Part shown: positions 1 through 9,143 of the stretch, piece by piece
Layout of the letters: every line of letters starts with the position of its first letter
How positions within the stretch are numbered: the first letter of the stretch is position 1
Assembly: GCF_001720485.1 (NCBI RefSeq)
Contig: NZ_CP017114.1
Location: 1,922,001 to 1,986,000, forward strand
Direction: 5' to 3'
Source: Cobetia marina
GTDB taxonomy: Bacteria; Pseudomonadota; Gammaproteobacteria; Pseudomonadales; Halomonadaceae
Length of the DNA: 64,000 nucleotides
Program-made: the position numbers and the translations under genes
Notes under the pieces: generated by a model
Database searches by the model: none
Seen by the model: only the letters and a program-made list of their open reading frames with translations
What the model was told of the DNA's origin: nothing

Positions 1-2329
1 CGCTCACGCTATGACGATGCACGCGGTTGCGCCCAGCGTCCTTCGCTTCATAACAGGCGGCATCGGCAGCGCTGAGCAGATGATGCGGATCACTCTGGCC
101 GTTGCTGATGCTGACCAGGCCGATACTGGCGCTGACGCTGAACAGCTTGTCGTCCCACATGAATCGGAAATTGGCCACGCTCTGGCGCAGTCGCTCCAGC
201 AGCGGTTCCGCTTCGTCCAGTGTCATGCCGGGCATCAACAGACCGAATTCGTCGCCCCCGAGACGGGCCAGAAGATCCTGTGGGCGCAGATCATTGCCGA
301 TGACGTCAACCAGCTGGATCAACAGGGCATCGCCCGCGGAATGTCCGCAGGTATCATTGACGACCTTGAATTGATCAAGATCGATATAGGCGAGGCAATG
401 TTGCGAGTGGTCCTCGCGCACGACGTCACAGAACTGCGTCAATCTGCGACGGAAGGCGGCGCGGTTCAGAAGTCCTGTCAGGCTGTCATGGTTGGCTTCA
501 TGGATCAGTCGCTGGGACATGGTGTGACTATGGGTCTTGTCGACCAGAGCGACCAGCGTATAGCCGTCCTGCACCGGGGTGGTATCGACGGAGGAGACGC
601 TGACGTCGGCATGCACCGTGTTGCCCCGTGCATGAAGGAAGCGGCAGCGTTGGGTGAAGTGACTGATACCGCCCTCGATCAAGGCAAGGTGGCGTCGTTG
701 CAGCGATGCCAGGTCTTCCGGCTCGATCAGTTCGCGGATATAGCAGCCCTCGAGCGTGGTGCTCGGGTAGCCGAGGATGTCCTCGAGTCGCTGGTTGACC
801 CTCAACAACTGGCCCGCCTTGGACATGTGCGCCATCCCGACGGCGGAGTGCTCGAAGGTGGCGCGATAGCGACGCTCGCTGGCACGCAGTCGCTCCTGGG
901 TCGCGTGACGCTCAAGCTCGGTGGCAAGCTGTGAGACGTGATCACAGGCCGAGCTCAGGAAGGCGAGCTCATCCTCCGCCCATTCGCGTGGACCGCCACA
1001 CTCCGTGCAACAGATCACCCCGCGAATCTTGCCGGAGATGCGCACGGGGCTATCGAGAATTGCCTGGAGGTCCGTGCTGAAATAGCCATTGAACAACAGC
1101 CCACTGCTGGCCTGCTGGGTATCGCTGATCGCCAGGATGCGCTCGGATTTCAGGGCGGTGAAATACTCTCCCAGCTGGCTGTCACACAGCTCTCGGGGGT
1201 GCGCCCGAGAGGTCGCATCGTGCGGGGCAGGCAGTTCACCGTCGTGTACATGACTCAGTGACAGCCGGGTTCCCTCGGGATTCATCTTCCAGAAACTGAC
1301 CTTGCGTACCTGCAGGGCATCCGCCACCTGCTGGCAGATCCATGGCATCAGGTCTTCGAGCCCAGCGCCCTCGGCATGGTGGGCGTTGCCGAGTCGTATC
1401 AGCACGGCCTGCTGACGTTCGTAGCGACATAGCTTGTCGGCCTGTGCCACGGCGGCCATGTGCTGCTGATGGATGTCGAGCAGAGAGCCGATGAAACGAT
1501 AGGGCGCGTCATCACGCACCTGGAACTGCGCACGCAACTTGAACCAGCGGTAGTCTCCCTGGCGGGTGCGGATGCGCAGTTCGATGCTGAACGGGGTTTC
1601 CTGCAGGCGCTGTATCGCGAGAAGCGCCTGGAACTCTTCGCGCATCTCGGGGGCGACTCTTTCATGCAGCGCCTCGAGTCGGCTGTCCAGGGTTCCGGCG
1701 CTGTAGCCCAGCTGCATTTCCAGGCGTGGCGATATCGTCAGGCGTTCATTGCCTAGCTGCCATTCGATGATGCCATCGGAAATGCTGCGCAGTATCCAGT
1801 TGGCGCGGGTATAGCTGTCGCGCAAGGCTGCACTGAGCTGGGCACTCTGCATGAGGCGCTTCAGCGCCTCGCTGATCATTCCAGCGAGCTGATCAAGCCG
1901 CGCCAGGGTGTCATCGTCGGGCAGCGACTGGCGTGGAGAGGTGTCGAACATGCTCATGCATCCGACCACAGCGCCAGTGGCATCATGCAGTGGCAGTCCG
2001 ATATAGAAGCGTATGCCATCCCCCTTCACCGAACAGGTATCGCGCAATTCAGCATGCTGATAGGCATCGCGCGTCACCAGAGGCCTTCCCTTGATGACGG
2101 CCAGACCACACAGGCTATCGTGCAGCGGAAGGGTATCGGGAATGCTGTCGTCCAGGCTTACCCAACGCTTGAGATGACGTGCGTTGCGCAAGCTGATCAA
2201 GGCGAGGGGAGTCCCGGCGAGATCTGCTGCCAGCTCCAGCAGCATGCGGGCCTGATGGTCCTCTTCGCGTCGAAGTGTCTCGACCCATTCCGAAGTGATG
2301 GAAGTATCAAGCATCAAGGATTCTGGCAT
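1..2329 (-). CDS. GAF/PAS sensor diguanylate cyclase (partial, C-terminus off the left edge)
   Basis: Open reading frame on the minus strand from an ATG at 2329 to the window edge, about 776 residues visible. Reading it shows an N-terminal GAF-like domain (the CGLAVIKG and FYIGLPL stretches), a PAS domain with its PAC part (ELRIRTRQGDYRWFKLRAQF), a second GAF-like domain, a second PAS domain (TFEHSAVGMAHM) and a GGDEF domain whose active site LGGDEFG lies near residue 690. No membrane segment is visible, so it is probably cytoplasmic. An intact GGDEF site implies synthesis of cyclic di-GMP from GTP in response to signals bound by the GAF/PAS modules. The GGDEF domain ends (AKDAGRNRVHRH) just before the edge, so an EAL domain could follow outside the window. 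An AAGGA lies about 12 bases before the ATG; another in-frame ATG at 2314 is possible. Stand-alone gene: the next gene is divergent. Confidence 0.85.
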   Translation of the reverse strand, partial: MPESLMLDTSITSEWVETLRREEDHQARMLLELAADLAGTPLALISLRNARHLKRWVSLDDSIPDTLPLHDSLCGLAVIKGRPLVTRDAYQHAELRDTCSVKGDGIRFYIGLPLHDATGAVVGCMSMFDTSPRQSLPDDDTLARLDQLAGMISEALKRLMQSAQLSAALRDSYTRANWILRSISDGIIEWQLGNERLTISPRLEMQLGYSAGTLDSRLEALHERVAPEMREEFQALLAIQRLQETPFSIELRIRTRQGDYRWFKLRAQFQVRDDAPYRFIGSLLDIHQQHMAAVAQADKLCRYERQQAVLIRLGNAHHAEGAGLEDLMPWICQQVADALQVRKVSFWKMNPEGTRLSLSHVHDGELPAPHDATSRAHPRELCDSQLGEYFTALKSERILAISDTQQASSGLLFNGYFSTDLQAILDSPVRISGKIRGVICCTECGGPREWAEDELAFLSSACDHVSQLATELERHATQERLRASERRYRATFEHSAVGMAHMSKAGQLLRVNQRLEDILGYPSTTLEGCYIRELIEPEDLASLQRRHLALIEGGISHFTQRCRFLHARGNTVHADVSVSSVDTTPVQDGYTLVALVDKTHSHTMSQRLIHEANHDSLTGLLNRAAFRRRLTQFCDVVREDHSQHCLAYIDLDQFKVVNDTCGHSAGDALLIQLVDVIGNDLRPQDLLARLGGDEFGLLMPGMTLDEAEPLLERLRQSVANFRFMWDDKLFSVSASIGLVSISNGQSDPHHLLSAADAACYEAKDAGRNRVHRHSVS

Positions 2330-2569
2330 CGCGTAGGCGTGTCCTTGCCGGAGAAGGTAGCGGTTCAGTCGAGTCAGAACACTACCATAAGCCAGCGTTG
2401 CCGCCACTGCCGGGCTTTCGACGTGCATCCAGGGCTGCGCCATGCAGCTCACGTCGAGCCCATGGCGGGTACGGCCCGGTATCACCGTGCCGTGATTGGG
2501 CATCTATGGCACAATTCGGCCTTTTACCGCACGTCAGATGAGTGCCTTGATGGGGGAGACTGGCCGGAG

Positions 2570-3064
2570 ATGGAGTTGATCAAGGGGTTCTGCATTCTGC
2601 TGACATGTCAGTTCGTGGGCGAGGTGCTGGGACGTGCCCTCGTATTGCCGGTGCCTGGACCGGTACTGGGCATGCTGATCCTGCTGCTGGCGCTGATGGT
2701 GCGTGGCCGTCTGCGCAAGCGATTGATACCGTCGCCGGACAGGGAAGGTGACGCCGTACGCATCTCGGACAACGATGCCGGTCAACGTCAGCTGCTCCGC
2801 GCCATGTTGCGTGAACGAGTGCCCGGCAGTCTCAGGCTTGCCAGCAATGGCCTGCTGGCACATCTCTCGCTGTTGTTCGTCCCGGCAGGCGTCGGGGTCA
2901 TGGTGCATCTGGACCTCATCGCTCAGGACCTGCTCGCCATCGCGGTGACCCTGGTGGTGTCCATCGCCGTGACGCAGTTCGTGACAGCCTGGCTGTTGCA
3001 GCGGCTGATAGATCGTCGTTCATCTTTGCAAGGCCCGGTGGCCGGCAAGGGAGGGGAACAGTGA
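2570..3064 (+). CDS. LrgA/CidA family membrane protein (holin-like)
   Basis: A 164-residue protein with four predicted membrane segments. The family signature is clear: VPGPVLGMLILLLAL near residue 30 and LLFVPAGVGVMVHLD near residue 105. LrgA/CidA proteins were first described as holin/antiholin-like, and LrgAB has also been linked to pyruvate uptake; which applies here cannot be told. The chosen ATG is preceded by GGGGGAG about 11 bases upstream; the frame is open further upstream but nothing there looks like the family. The protein is longer than the usual 120-140 residues because a charged stretch of about 35 residues (roughly 50-85) sits between the second and third membrane segments. 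Its stop overlaps the GTG start of lrgB by four bases, so the two are translated together. A GGCACAAT box at 2508 could be a promoter -10. Confidence 0.85.
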   Translation: MELIKGFCILLTCQFVGEVLGRALVLPVPGPVLGMLILLLALMVRGRLRKRLIPSPDREGDAVRISDNDAGQRQLLRAMLRERVPGSLRLASNGLLAHLSLLFVPAGVGVMVHLDLIAQDLLAIAVTLVVSIAVTQFVTAWLLQRLIDRRSSLQGPVAGKGGEQ

Positions 3065-3789
3065 ATCTCGCCCCTCTGGATGCTCTCTGGGTCTATCTCA
3101 GTGCCTCTCCGCTGCTGCACCTGTTGCTGACGCTGGCGGCCTTTCTGCTGGCGACCGTGATCAACCGCCTGGCTCGTGGCGCGTCTCTTGCCCATCCGGT
3201 GCTGGTGTCGATTGCCTTGATCATCGGCTTTCTCTGGCTGACGGATACCGACTACGCGACCTATTTCGAAGGCGCCCAGTTCATTCACTTCCTGTTGGGG
3301 CCGGCGACGGTGGCACTGGCGGTGCCGCTGTTCGATCATCTTGACCGCGTCAAGCAGATGCTCTGGCCTCTGCTGACGGCCTGTTGCGTCGGTATCACCA
3401 CTGCAGTGACCACCACGCTCGGTCTGGCACTGGTCCTGGGGGCGCATACACCGGTGGCGCTGAGCCTGGCACCCAAGTCGGTGACCTCGCCGATCGCCAT
3501 GGGGATCGCGGAAAAGCTCGGCGGCATTCCCTCACTCACGGCAGGACTGGTGTTGTTGACCGGGACGCTTGGCTGTGTGATCGGACCGCTGATGCTGCGG
3601 CTGTCAGGTGCGCGTGATGATACCGTCAAGGGCTTTACCATGGGCCTGTCTGCCCATGGGATCGGCACGGCTTACTGCTTCTCTTCACTCAGCACCCTGG
3701 CCGGTGCCTTCGCGGGCATGTCCATGGGTCTGACGGGACTCCTGACGGCCTTCATTCTGCCGCCGCTGGTCCATCTGTTCGGGTTGTAA
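3061..3789 (+). CDS. LrgB/CidB family membrane protein
   Basis: A 242-residue multi-pass inner-membrane protein that starts with GTG inside the stop of lrgA (GTGA overlap). It shows the LrgB signatures ALSLAPKSVTSPIAMGIAEKLGG near residue 138 and GLSAHGIGTAYCFSS near residue 197, with repeated hydrophobic helices from end to end. LrgB is the partner of LrgA; the pair is thought to act together in control of lysis or in small carboxylate transport. Length and motif spacing are normal for the family. No downstream co-transcribed gene is evident: a gap of about 160 bases follows before the next plus-strand gene. Confidence 0.88.
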   Translation: MNLAPLDALWVYLSASPLLHLLLTLAAFLLATVINRLARGASLAHPVLVSIALIIGFLWLTDTDYATYFEGAQFIHFLLGPATVALAVPLFDHLDRVKQMLWPLLTACCVGITTAVTTTLGLALVLGAHTPVALSLAPKSVTSPIAMGIAEKLGGIPSLTAGLVLLTGTLGCVIGPLMLRLSGARDDTVKGFTMGLSAHGIGTAYCFSSLSTLAGAFAGMSMGLTGLLTAFILPPLVHLFGL

Positions 3790-3952
3790 GCCTTGGGCAT
3801 CGGCGTCTGGCGCCGGCAAGTGACATCAAGTCTTCCGTCAGAGGGCAAGGAAAGAGTCGCTGCTTAATCTTTCGTTAAGCGTTGGTCGGCATCGTGTAGG
3901 TCATTCAGCCTGGCATGGTCGAATCGACGATGCCCCGACCAAGGATGTTGCC

Positions 3953-4837
3953 ATGTACCGTCCGTTTCGCTCCCGTGGTGGTTCTGTCGAAAGTTCTCGG
4001 CTGGCCGGTCATCGCTTGCTCGTCGAAGCGCCCATGGCCTCGAGTTGCCGGGAGATATGCTGGCAGCTGGCGGGCCATGGCGCCACGCTGACACTGGTGG
4101 AGCGCCCGGGAGATGATCTCGCGCTTCTGTGCCAGCTGCTGCCGACTCCTCTGGGGCAACGGCATCGCTGTCTGACCCTCGCCGTCTCGGACGTCACCGG
4201 CGAGTCGCTGTGTGAGCAGCTGCTCAGTATCACGCCCGCGTCGCGTCCTCACACCCTGGTGAGCTTGCCGGGTGATGGTGAGTGGCAGCTGGAGGCCGGG
4301 CGTGCCATGCATGTTCTGCATGGCTCTGGCTGGCAGCCTGGCGTGCGCCAGCGGGTACTGGAATGTCTCTCGGCCTCTCTTGTCACGGCGGGGCGGGAGG
4401 AATTGGTCGAGTTCATACTGCAGCCGGATGGCCACTTGTTCGCCCCGGTCTCCGCCTGTGCCCACCAGCATGTCAGGCTTCACGTTCCCCCTCTGATCAC
4501 CGGGGAAGAGTCCCCGCTACTGATGCAACTGGCGCGGCATCAAGGATGCCACCCCATCAGCATCGAGCGTCAGGTCGAGCAGATGGTGTATCCGCTTTGC
4601 CTGTTGCGAGCACCGGGGGCGTTGGCTCGCATGAGACTTCGAGGTGGCTGGGCATTGCGCCGCATTCTCGGCCAACCGGAACGCATGCTGGACTCGGGCC
4701 TGGAGGCCATTCGCGAAGCGCTTCAACGCATCGTGTTTCGCCGCCAGGAGCGCCGCGCTGTCCTCGGCGCAAGACGACGGGGCAGGGGATGGGGCTTGCA
4801 AAGGCCATGGGCGGAGAGAGCCGGGAATCGCGCCTAG
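3953..4837 (+). CDS. Degenerate SDR-like Rossmann protein of unknown function
   Basis: A 294-residue protein. The first 100 residues follow the strand-helix rhythm and wording of a short-chain dehydrogenase (LAGHRLLVEAP, then LAGHGATLTLVERP, then LTLAVSDVTGE). However, the glycine-rich nucleotide loop TGxxxGxG is replaced by VEAPMASSCREI and no YxxxK catalytic pair is found at the expected place. The last 60 residues are very basic. A redox activity therefore looks unlikely and the protein may have a structural, regulatory or altered binding role. It lies 97 bases upstream of a two-component response regulator on the same strand, but no family link is known to me. The ATG at 3953 follows AAGGATGTTGCC, a weak ribosome site. 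Confident that it is coding, not confident about role. Confidence 0.6.
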   Translation: MYRPFRSRGGSVESSRLAGHRLLVEAPMASSCREICWQLAGHGATLTLVERPGDDLALLCQLLPTPLGQRHRCLTLAVSDVTGESLCEQLLSITPASRPHTLVSLPGDGEWQLEAGRAMHVLHGSGWQPGVRQRVLECLSASLVTAGREELVEFILQPDGHLFAPVSACAHQHVRLHVPPLITGEESPLLMQLARHQGCHPISIERQVEQMVYPLCLLRAPGALARMRLRGGWALRRILGQPERMLDSGLEAIREALQRIVFRRQERRAVLGARRRGRGWGLQRPWAERAGNRA

Positions 4838-4934
4838 TCGATGATGCTGCCATCCCGCTCTCGTCATCTGTCATCAGTGGGGCATGGGATATCCCCTGTT
4901 CCCTCTCACGTATCGCTTGTCATCAGGAGACCCC

Positions 4935-5597
4935 ATGCGCGTGCTGCTCGTGGAAGATGATCCACTGTTGGGTGAAGGTATCGGTCATGCCTTGAGTCGT
5001 GAAGGCATGAGCAGTGAATGGTTGCGGGTGGGGGGCGATGTCGTGGCCACTCTCAAGCATTCCTCCTTTGATGTCCTGGTGCTGGATCTTGGCTTGCCGG
5101 ACATGGACGGTCTCGAGGTGCTGACCGCGCTGCGCCGTCGGGGCCACACTCTGCCGGTGCTGATTCTGACGGCACGAGATGATATCAGTGACCGAGTGCG
5201 TGGCCTGGACAACGGGGCGGATGATTATCTGGTCAAGCCCTTTGACATTGCCGAGCTGGTGGCCCGATTGCGCGCGCTGGTCAGGCGTCATGCGGGTCAG
5301 GCCAACGGATGCCTGCAACTGGGGGCCCTGAGCATTGATCAGGCCGGTCGTTCCGTCACCCTGGCCGGCGCCGAGGTGACGCTGGGGCGGCGCGAATTCG
5401 ATCTGCTGGAGTTTCTTCTCCTCCATCCCAGTCGTGTCTTCAGTCGGGACCAGCTCGTCGAGCAGCTATACGGTTGGGATGGGGATGTGGAAAGCAATGT
5501 CATCGAGGTGCATGTGCATCATCTTCGCCGCAAATTCGGGGCCGGCGTGGTGAAGACCGTACGCGGGGTCGGCTATCGACTGGGGGAGTCCGCGTGA
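4935..5597 (+). CDS. OmpR-family response regulator, QseB/PmrA-like
   Basis: A 220-residue response regulator. The receiver domain (residues 1-120) has the acidic pair in VEDDPL, phospho-acceptor Asp in LDLGLPD near residue 51, Thr in LTARD and Lys in VKPFD. The C-terminal winged helix of the OmpR/PhoB type ends in EVHVHHLRRKFG and VRGVGYRL. The ATG is set by AGGAG eight bases upstream; a longer in-frame reading adds residues not found in the family. The stop overlaps the GTG start of the sensor kinase (GTGA), so the two form one operon. The overall look is closest to QseB/PmrA/BasR regulators, which control motility or envelope modification genes; the target genes here are unknown. Confidence 0.9.
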   Translation: MRVLLVEDDPLLGEGIGHALSREGMSSEWLRVGGDVVATLKHSSFDVLVLDLGLPDMDGLEVLTALRRRGHTLPVLILTARDDISDRVRGLDNGADDYLVKPFDIAELVARLRALVRRHAGQANGCLQLGALSIDQAGRSVTLAGAEVTLGRREFDLLEFLLLHPSRVFSRDQLVEQLYGWDGDVESNVIEVHVHHLRRKFGAGVVKTVRGVGYRLGESA

Positions 5598-7020
5598 AGT
5601 CGATACGCAGTTTTCTGCGGCGCAGCCTCATCGGGGGGGTGATCATCGTGCTGGGGGCAGCTGCCACCTGGAGCTACTTCGATGCCCGTGAGCAGATCGA
5701 TGAGCTGTTCGATGCACAGCTGGCCCAGAATGCCCGCATGCTGGGCCGCCTCTATCAATCCGAGCTGGCCTCGCTGTCGCCGGTGGCGCGTCAGCAAAGA
5801 CTTCAGGAGATGACCTCGGGGCAGTTCAGTCTGCGACCGCCATCCCTGAGCTTCGCGGATGGGCACGAGAAGTCGCCCCTCGGTCATGTCTATGAAGACA
5901 AGCTGGTCTTCCAGATGTGGGATGCACTCGGTCAGCCCTTGCTGGGGCTGTCCACCCCCTCGGTCATGCTCGACTATCTGCCGTTGCCCGGTTATGCCAA
6001 GCAGCATACCGATCATCACGACTGGTTCACCTTCACGCTGTATTTCCCTGACAGCGGCATCTGGGTCACGGCCGCTCAGCGGGAAGACGTACGAGATGAA
6101 TTGACGGGGCAGATCGCACTGCACAACGTGCTGGCGCTGGTGGTCGGGTTGCTGGTGATCGCCTTGCTGATCGGTGTCGCCGTCTCTCGGGGATTCCGTC
6201 CCGTGCTGCGTATCAGCCGACAGATCACCGCCCGTCAGCCCGGCTATCTAGAGCCACTTGATGCCAGTGAGGCGCCGGACGAGATTCGCGGGATGGTGGA
6301 TGCGCTCAACGGCTTGCTGAGACGCTTGGCCGACACGCTCGACAAGGAACGTCGCTTCACTGCCAATGCGGCTCACGAGTTGAGAACGCCCCTGGCCGGC
6401 ATCAAGGTGCATGCCCAGAATGTCGAGGCGGATGCCACCGATGAGAACTCGCGGCGTTCGGCGCGCATGATCGTCGATGGTGTCAATCGCATGACGCGTG
6501 TCGTGGAGCAACTGCTGACGCTGTCGCGGCTGGAGAGTGGTGCCGAGGTGCCGCGCAGTCACGTCGATCTCGGGCATCTGGCGCATGAACTTGCGCGGGA
6601 TCTCGGCCCCATGGCACGCCAGCGTGGCGTCGGGATGTCCGTCGACGTCACGCCCGACGCGCAGTTGATCAGCCACGAGAACGGCCTCTATGTGCTGCTG
6701 CGCAATCTTCTCGACAACGCGCTGCGCTATACGCCCAAGGGGGGGAAGTGCGTTTGAGCATTCGGCGCCGCGAGACCTCTCTCGGCGATGGTCTGATTCT
6801 GGAAGTGATGGATACCGGACCCGGCATCCCGGCCCGTGAGCGTCAGCGGGTTCGGGAGCGCTTCGTGCGTCTGGCGGGGCAGAACACCTCGGGGTCAGGG
6901 CTGGGCCTTTCGATCGTCGATGAACTGGCCGAACGTCTGGGAGCGGAACTGACCCTGGATGACAGCCCGCTGGGGAGTGCGACGTCGCCTGGTCTGTCAG
7001 CTCGATTGCACTTCGGCTGA
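5594..7020 (+). pseudogene. QseC/PmrB-like sensor histidine kinase split by a frameshift in a G run
   Basis: Starts with GTG inside the regulator stop. An N-terminal membrane helix (GGVIIVLGAAATWSYF), a periplasmic region, a second helix near residue 180, a HAMP-like linker and the phospho-acceptor box RFTANAAHELRTPLAG are intact. The frame then runs through the N box (LLRNLLDNALRYTPKGG) and hits a TGA at 6755-6757. The rest of the ATP-binding domain, MDTGPGIPARER and GSGLGLSIVDEL, continues in the other frame from 6748 to 7020. The break falls in a run of seven G at 6739-6745; eight G would read YTPKGGEVRLSIRR and restore a normal kinase of about 475 residues. This is either a sequencing/assembly error, a recent null mutation or phase variation by slippage. 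As written, the product ends before the G boxes and should not autophosphorylate. Confidence 0.85.
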
Positions 7021-7265
7021 GCCCGCGTTGCATGCTGCGCCCTGGCGGTTGCGCAAGTTGCATCACGGCTCTGGCATGCAGGCTTCAGGCGGTTCAACGC
7101 CATGCATGCTGTCGCCGGCAGGCCAACAAGGCGATGGTCGGGTGGCGAAGGTGGCTTTATTAGCGCTATCTTCACTATATGTTGCAGAGCAGCATCCGAT
7201 GCCACCCGGTCCCTGTCTGGGGCTGGGCATTCCTGCGGCATGACATCAGCCCGAAGGAGACCTTC

Positions 7266-8039
7266 ATGAGTGAACAACAGTCAGCCCCGACCCGCGTCGC
7301 CCTTGTCACGGGGACTGCCAGTGGTATCGGCGCCGCCATCATGGAAGCGATGTGCCAGGCCGGTCATCAGGTCCTTGCCGTGGATTTCAGTGACGATGGG
7401 GCAGAGGTCGCCGATAAGGCAGGCGCTGCATTCTTCAAGGCAGACCTGACGGATGGCGAGCAATGTCGGGCCGCTGTCGAGGAAGCGGTGTCACGCTTCG
7501 GTCGCCTGGATATCCTGGTCAACAATGCCGGTATCCAGCACGTCGAGCGCATCAAGGAGTTCCCGCAGGCCAAGTGGGATCAGATCATCGCGCTGATGCT
7601 GACGGCACCTTTCACGCTGATTCAGGCGGCCTGGCCGCACATGGAGAAGAATGGATATGGCCGCATCGTCAACATGGCCTCCATTCACGCGCATGTCGCC
7701 TCGCCCGGCAAGGCGGCCTATGTCAGCGCCAAGCATGGTCTGATGGGGCTGACCAGGACGGCGGCACTGGAAGGCGGCGAGAGTGGTATCACGGCCAATG
7801 CCATCTGCCCGGCGTATGTGCGCACTCCGCTGGTCGACAAGCAGATCGCCGAGCAGGCCAGGCTCAATGACATGCCCGAGGATGAGGTGATCGAGAAGAT
7901 CATGCTCAAGGGGGCCGCCATCAAGCGCATGATCGACCCCGCTGAAGTCGCTGACATGGCGGTGTGGCTGGCCTCCGACAAGGCAGGCTCGGTGACGGGC
8001 TCCAGTTTCAACATGGATCTCGGCTGGACGGCACAGTAA
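7266..8039 (+). CDS. bdhA: 3-hydroxybutyrate dehydrogenase (SDR family)
   Basis: A 257-residue classical short-chain dehydrogenase that oxidises D-3-hydroxybutyrate to acetoacetate with NAD+. Visible motifs are the nucleotide loop TGTASGIGAA near residue 17, NNAGIQHV near residue 89, the catalytic Ser in NMASIHAH, and YVSAKHG carrying the Tyr and Lys. The QHVERIKEFP wording after NNAG and the VRTPLVDKQI segment are typical of bacterial BDH enzymes used in polyhydroxybutyrate breakdown. The start is fixed by GAAGGAG six bases upstream. A short N-terminal Gln/Ser stretch precedes the fold. The next gene, an enoyl-CoA hydratase, is on the same strand 192 bases on, so the two may share a role in short-chain acyl metabolism, though separate promoters are likely. 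Confidence 0.9.
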   Translation: MSEQQSAPTRVALVTGTASGIGAAIMEAMCQAGHQVLAVDFSDDGAEVADKAGAAFFKADLTDGEQCRAAVEEAVSRFGRLDILVNNAGIQHVERIKEFPQAKWDQIIALMLTAPFTLIQAAWPHMEKNGYGRIVNMASIHAHVASPGKAAYVSAKHGLMGLTRTAALEGGESGITANAICPAYVRTPLVDKQIAEQARLNDMPEDEVIEKIMLKGAAIKRMIDPAEVADMAVWLASDKAGSVTGSSFNMDLGWTAQ

Positions 8040-8231
8040 GTCGCGTGACACCTCGCGTGGGGTCGGCAGTCCGCCTGCCCGCTGCGTGAACCACCGGCAA
8101 GACCGACAGGCCCTTGTCTCTCCCGCCGCATGAGGCTGCACGGAGGACAAGGGTCTTCTCGTATGCGCGAGTCGACAGGCCCCTTGAGGACCCTCGCTCG
8201 TGACGGCCATCGATGACGCCAGGAATCCGCC

Positions 8232-9143
8232 ATGACCGCTTCGCCACATGACACGACTCACGCCGCTGCTCACGACGCTACTCACGACGCCACCTCATCC
8301 CCACGCGATTCCACTGACGCCTGCTGCGCCCGGCAGAGGTCAGCGGCTGCACCCGTGACCCTTGTCGACAGTCACCTCAGTCTCGAGCACGGTGTCGCCG
8401 TCATGACCTTCGCCCGTCACGACGTGCGCAATGCTCTGACGGGGACTGCGCTGGTGGAGGATCTGCTGGCAGTGGCCGAATGGGTCAATGGCTGTGACAG
8501 CGTGGGTGCCCTGGTGATCACCGGCGAGGGCAGCGCCTTCTCTGCCGGAGGCAATGTGCAGGACATGGCGCAGCGAAAGGGGGATTTTGCAGGAGATGCC
8601 GCCGAGGTCGCGGCGCGCTATCGCCGCGGTATCCAGCGAATGACACCTGCGGTGCTGGGCATCGAGGTGCCCGTGATCGCGGCGGTCAATGGTCCGGCCA
8701 TCGGGGCCGGCTTTGATCTCGCCAACATGTGTGACATTCGCCTGGCCAGTGAACAGGCACGTTTCGGCGAGACGTTCCTGTCGCTGGGGTTGATCCCCGG
8801 CGATGGGGGCGCCTGGCTGCTGCAGCGTCTGATCGGCTATCAGCGTGCCTGTGAGCTGACCTTCAGCGGGCGTATCGTCTCGGCGCAGGAAGCGCTGACA
8901 CTGGGGATCGTGCTGGAAGTCTGTAGAGAGAAGGACCTGATGGCACGCGCCCTGGAGATGGCACGTCAGATGGCGAGTCAGCCGCGTCAGGCGACACGGC
9001 TGACCAAGCGGCTGATGCGTCGTGCCCCCGAGATGCGGTTGGACGACTTCCTGGATCTGTGTGCCAGTTTTCAGGGCCAATGCCATCAGGACCCGGAGCA
9101 TCATGCTGCCGTGGCGGCCCTGCTGGCCCGAATGAAGCGCTAG
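8232..9143 (+). CDS. Enoyl-CoA hydratase/isomerase family protein
   Basis: A 303-residue crotonase-fold protein. Oxyanion-hole signatures are present: GEGSAFSAGGNVQDM near residue 98 and NGPAIGAGFDLANMCDIRLAS near residue 155, with the acidic catalytic position in FLSLGLIPGDGGAWLL. Members hydrate enoyl-CoA or isomerise it in fatty acid and aromatic degradation; the exact substrate is not readable. The fold begins only near residue 42. Before it lies a His/Asp/Ala/Thr-rich tail produced by 12-bp tandem repeats, so either translation starts further down or the protein carries a disordered leader. The ATG at 8232 has AGGA ten bases upstream. The gene ends four bases over the stop of the convergent regA gene. 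Confidence 0.82.
   Translation: MTASPHDTTHAAAHDATHDATSSPRDSTDACCARQRSAAAPVTLVDSHLSLEHGVAVMTFARHDVRNALTGTALVEDLLAVAEWVNGCDSVGALVITGEGSAFSAGGNVQDMAQRKGDFAGDAAEVAARYRRGIQRMTPAVLGIEVPVIAAVNGPAIGAGFDLANMCDIRLASEQARFGETFLSLGLIPGDGGAWLLQRLIGYQRACELTFSGRIVSAQEALTLGIVLEVCREKDLMARALEMARQMASQPRQATRLTKRLMRRAPEMRLDDFLDLCASFQGQCHQDPEHHAAVAALLARMKR
8245..8292 (+). repeat. 12-bp tandem repeat inside the 5' end of the enoyl-CoA hydratase gene
   Basis: Four successive 12-bp units starting at 8245, 8257, 8269 and 8281; the third and fourth are CTCACGACGCTA and CTCACGACGCCA and the first two are degenerate. Because 12 is a multiple of three, the array stays in frame and encodes the low-complexity H-D-T-T-H-A-A-A-H-D-A-T pattern of the N-terminal tail. 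Confidence 0.75.

Noticed and set aside
1985..2569. A long upstream extension of the lrgA frame
   Set aside because: It lies over the sensor cyclase gene on the other strand and does not resemble LrgA.
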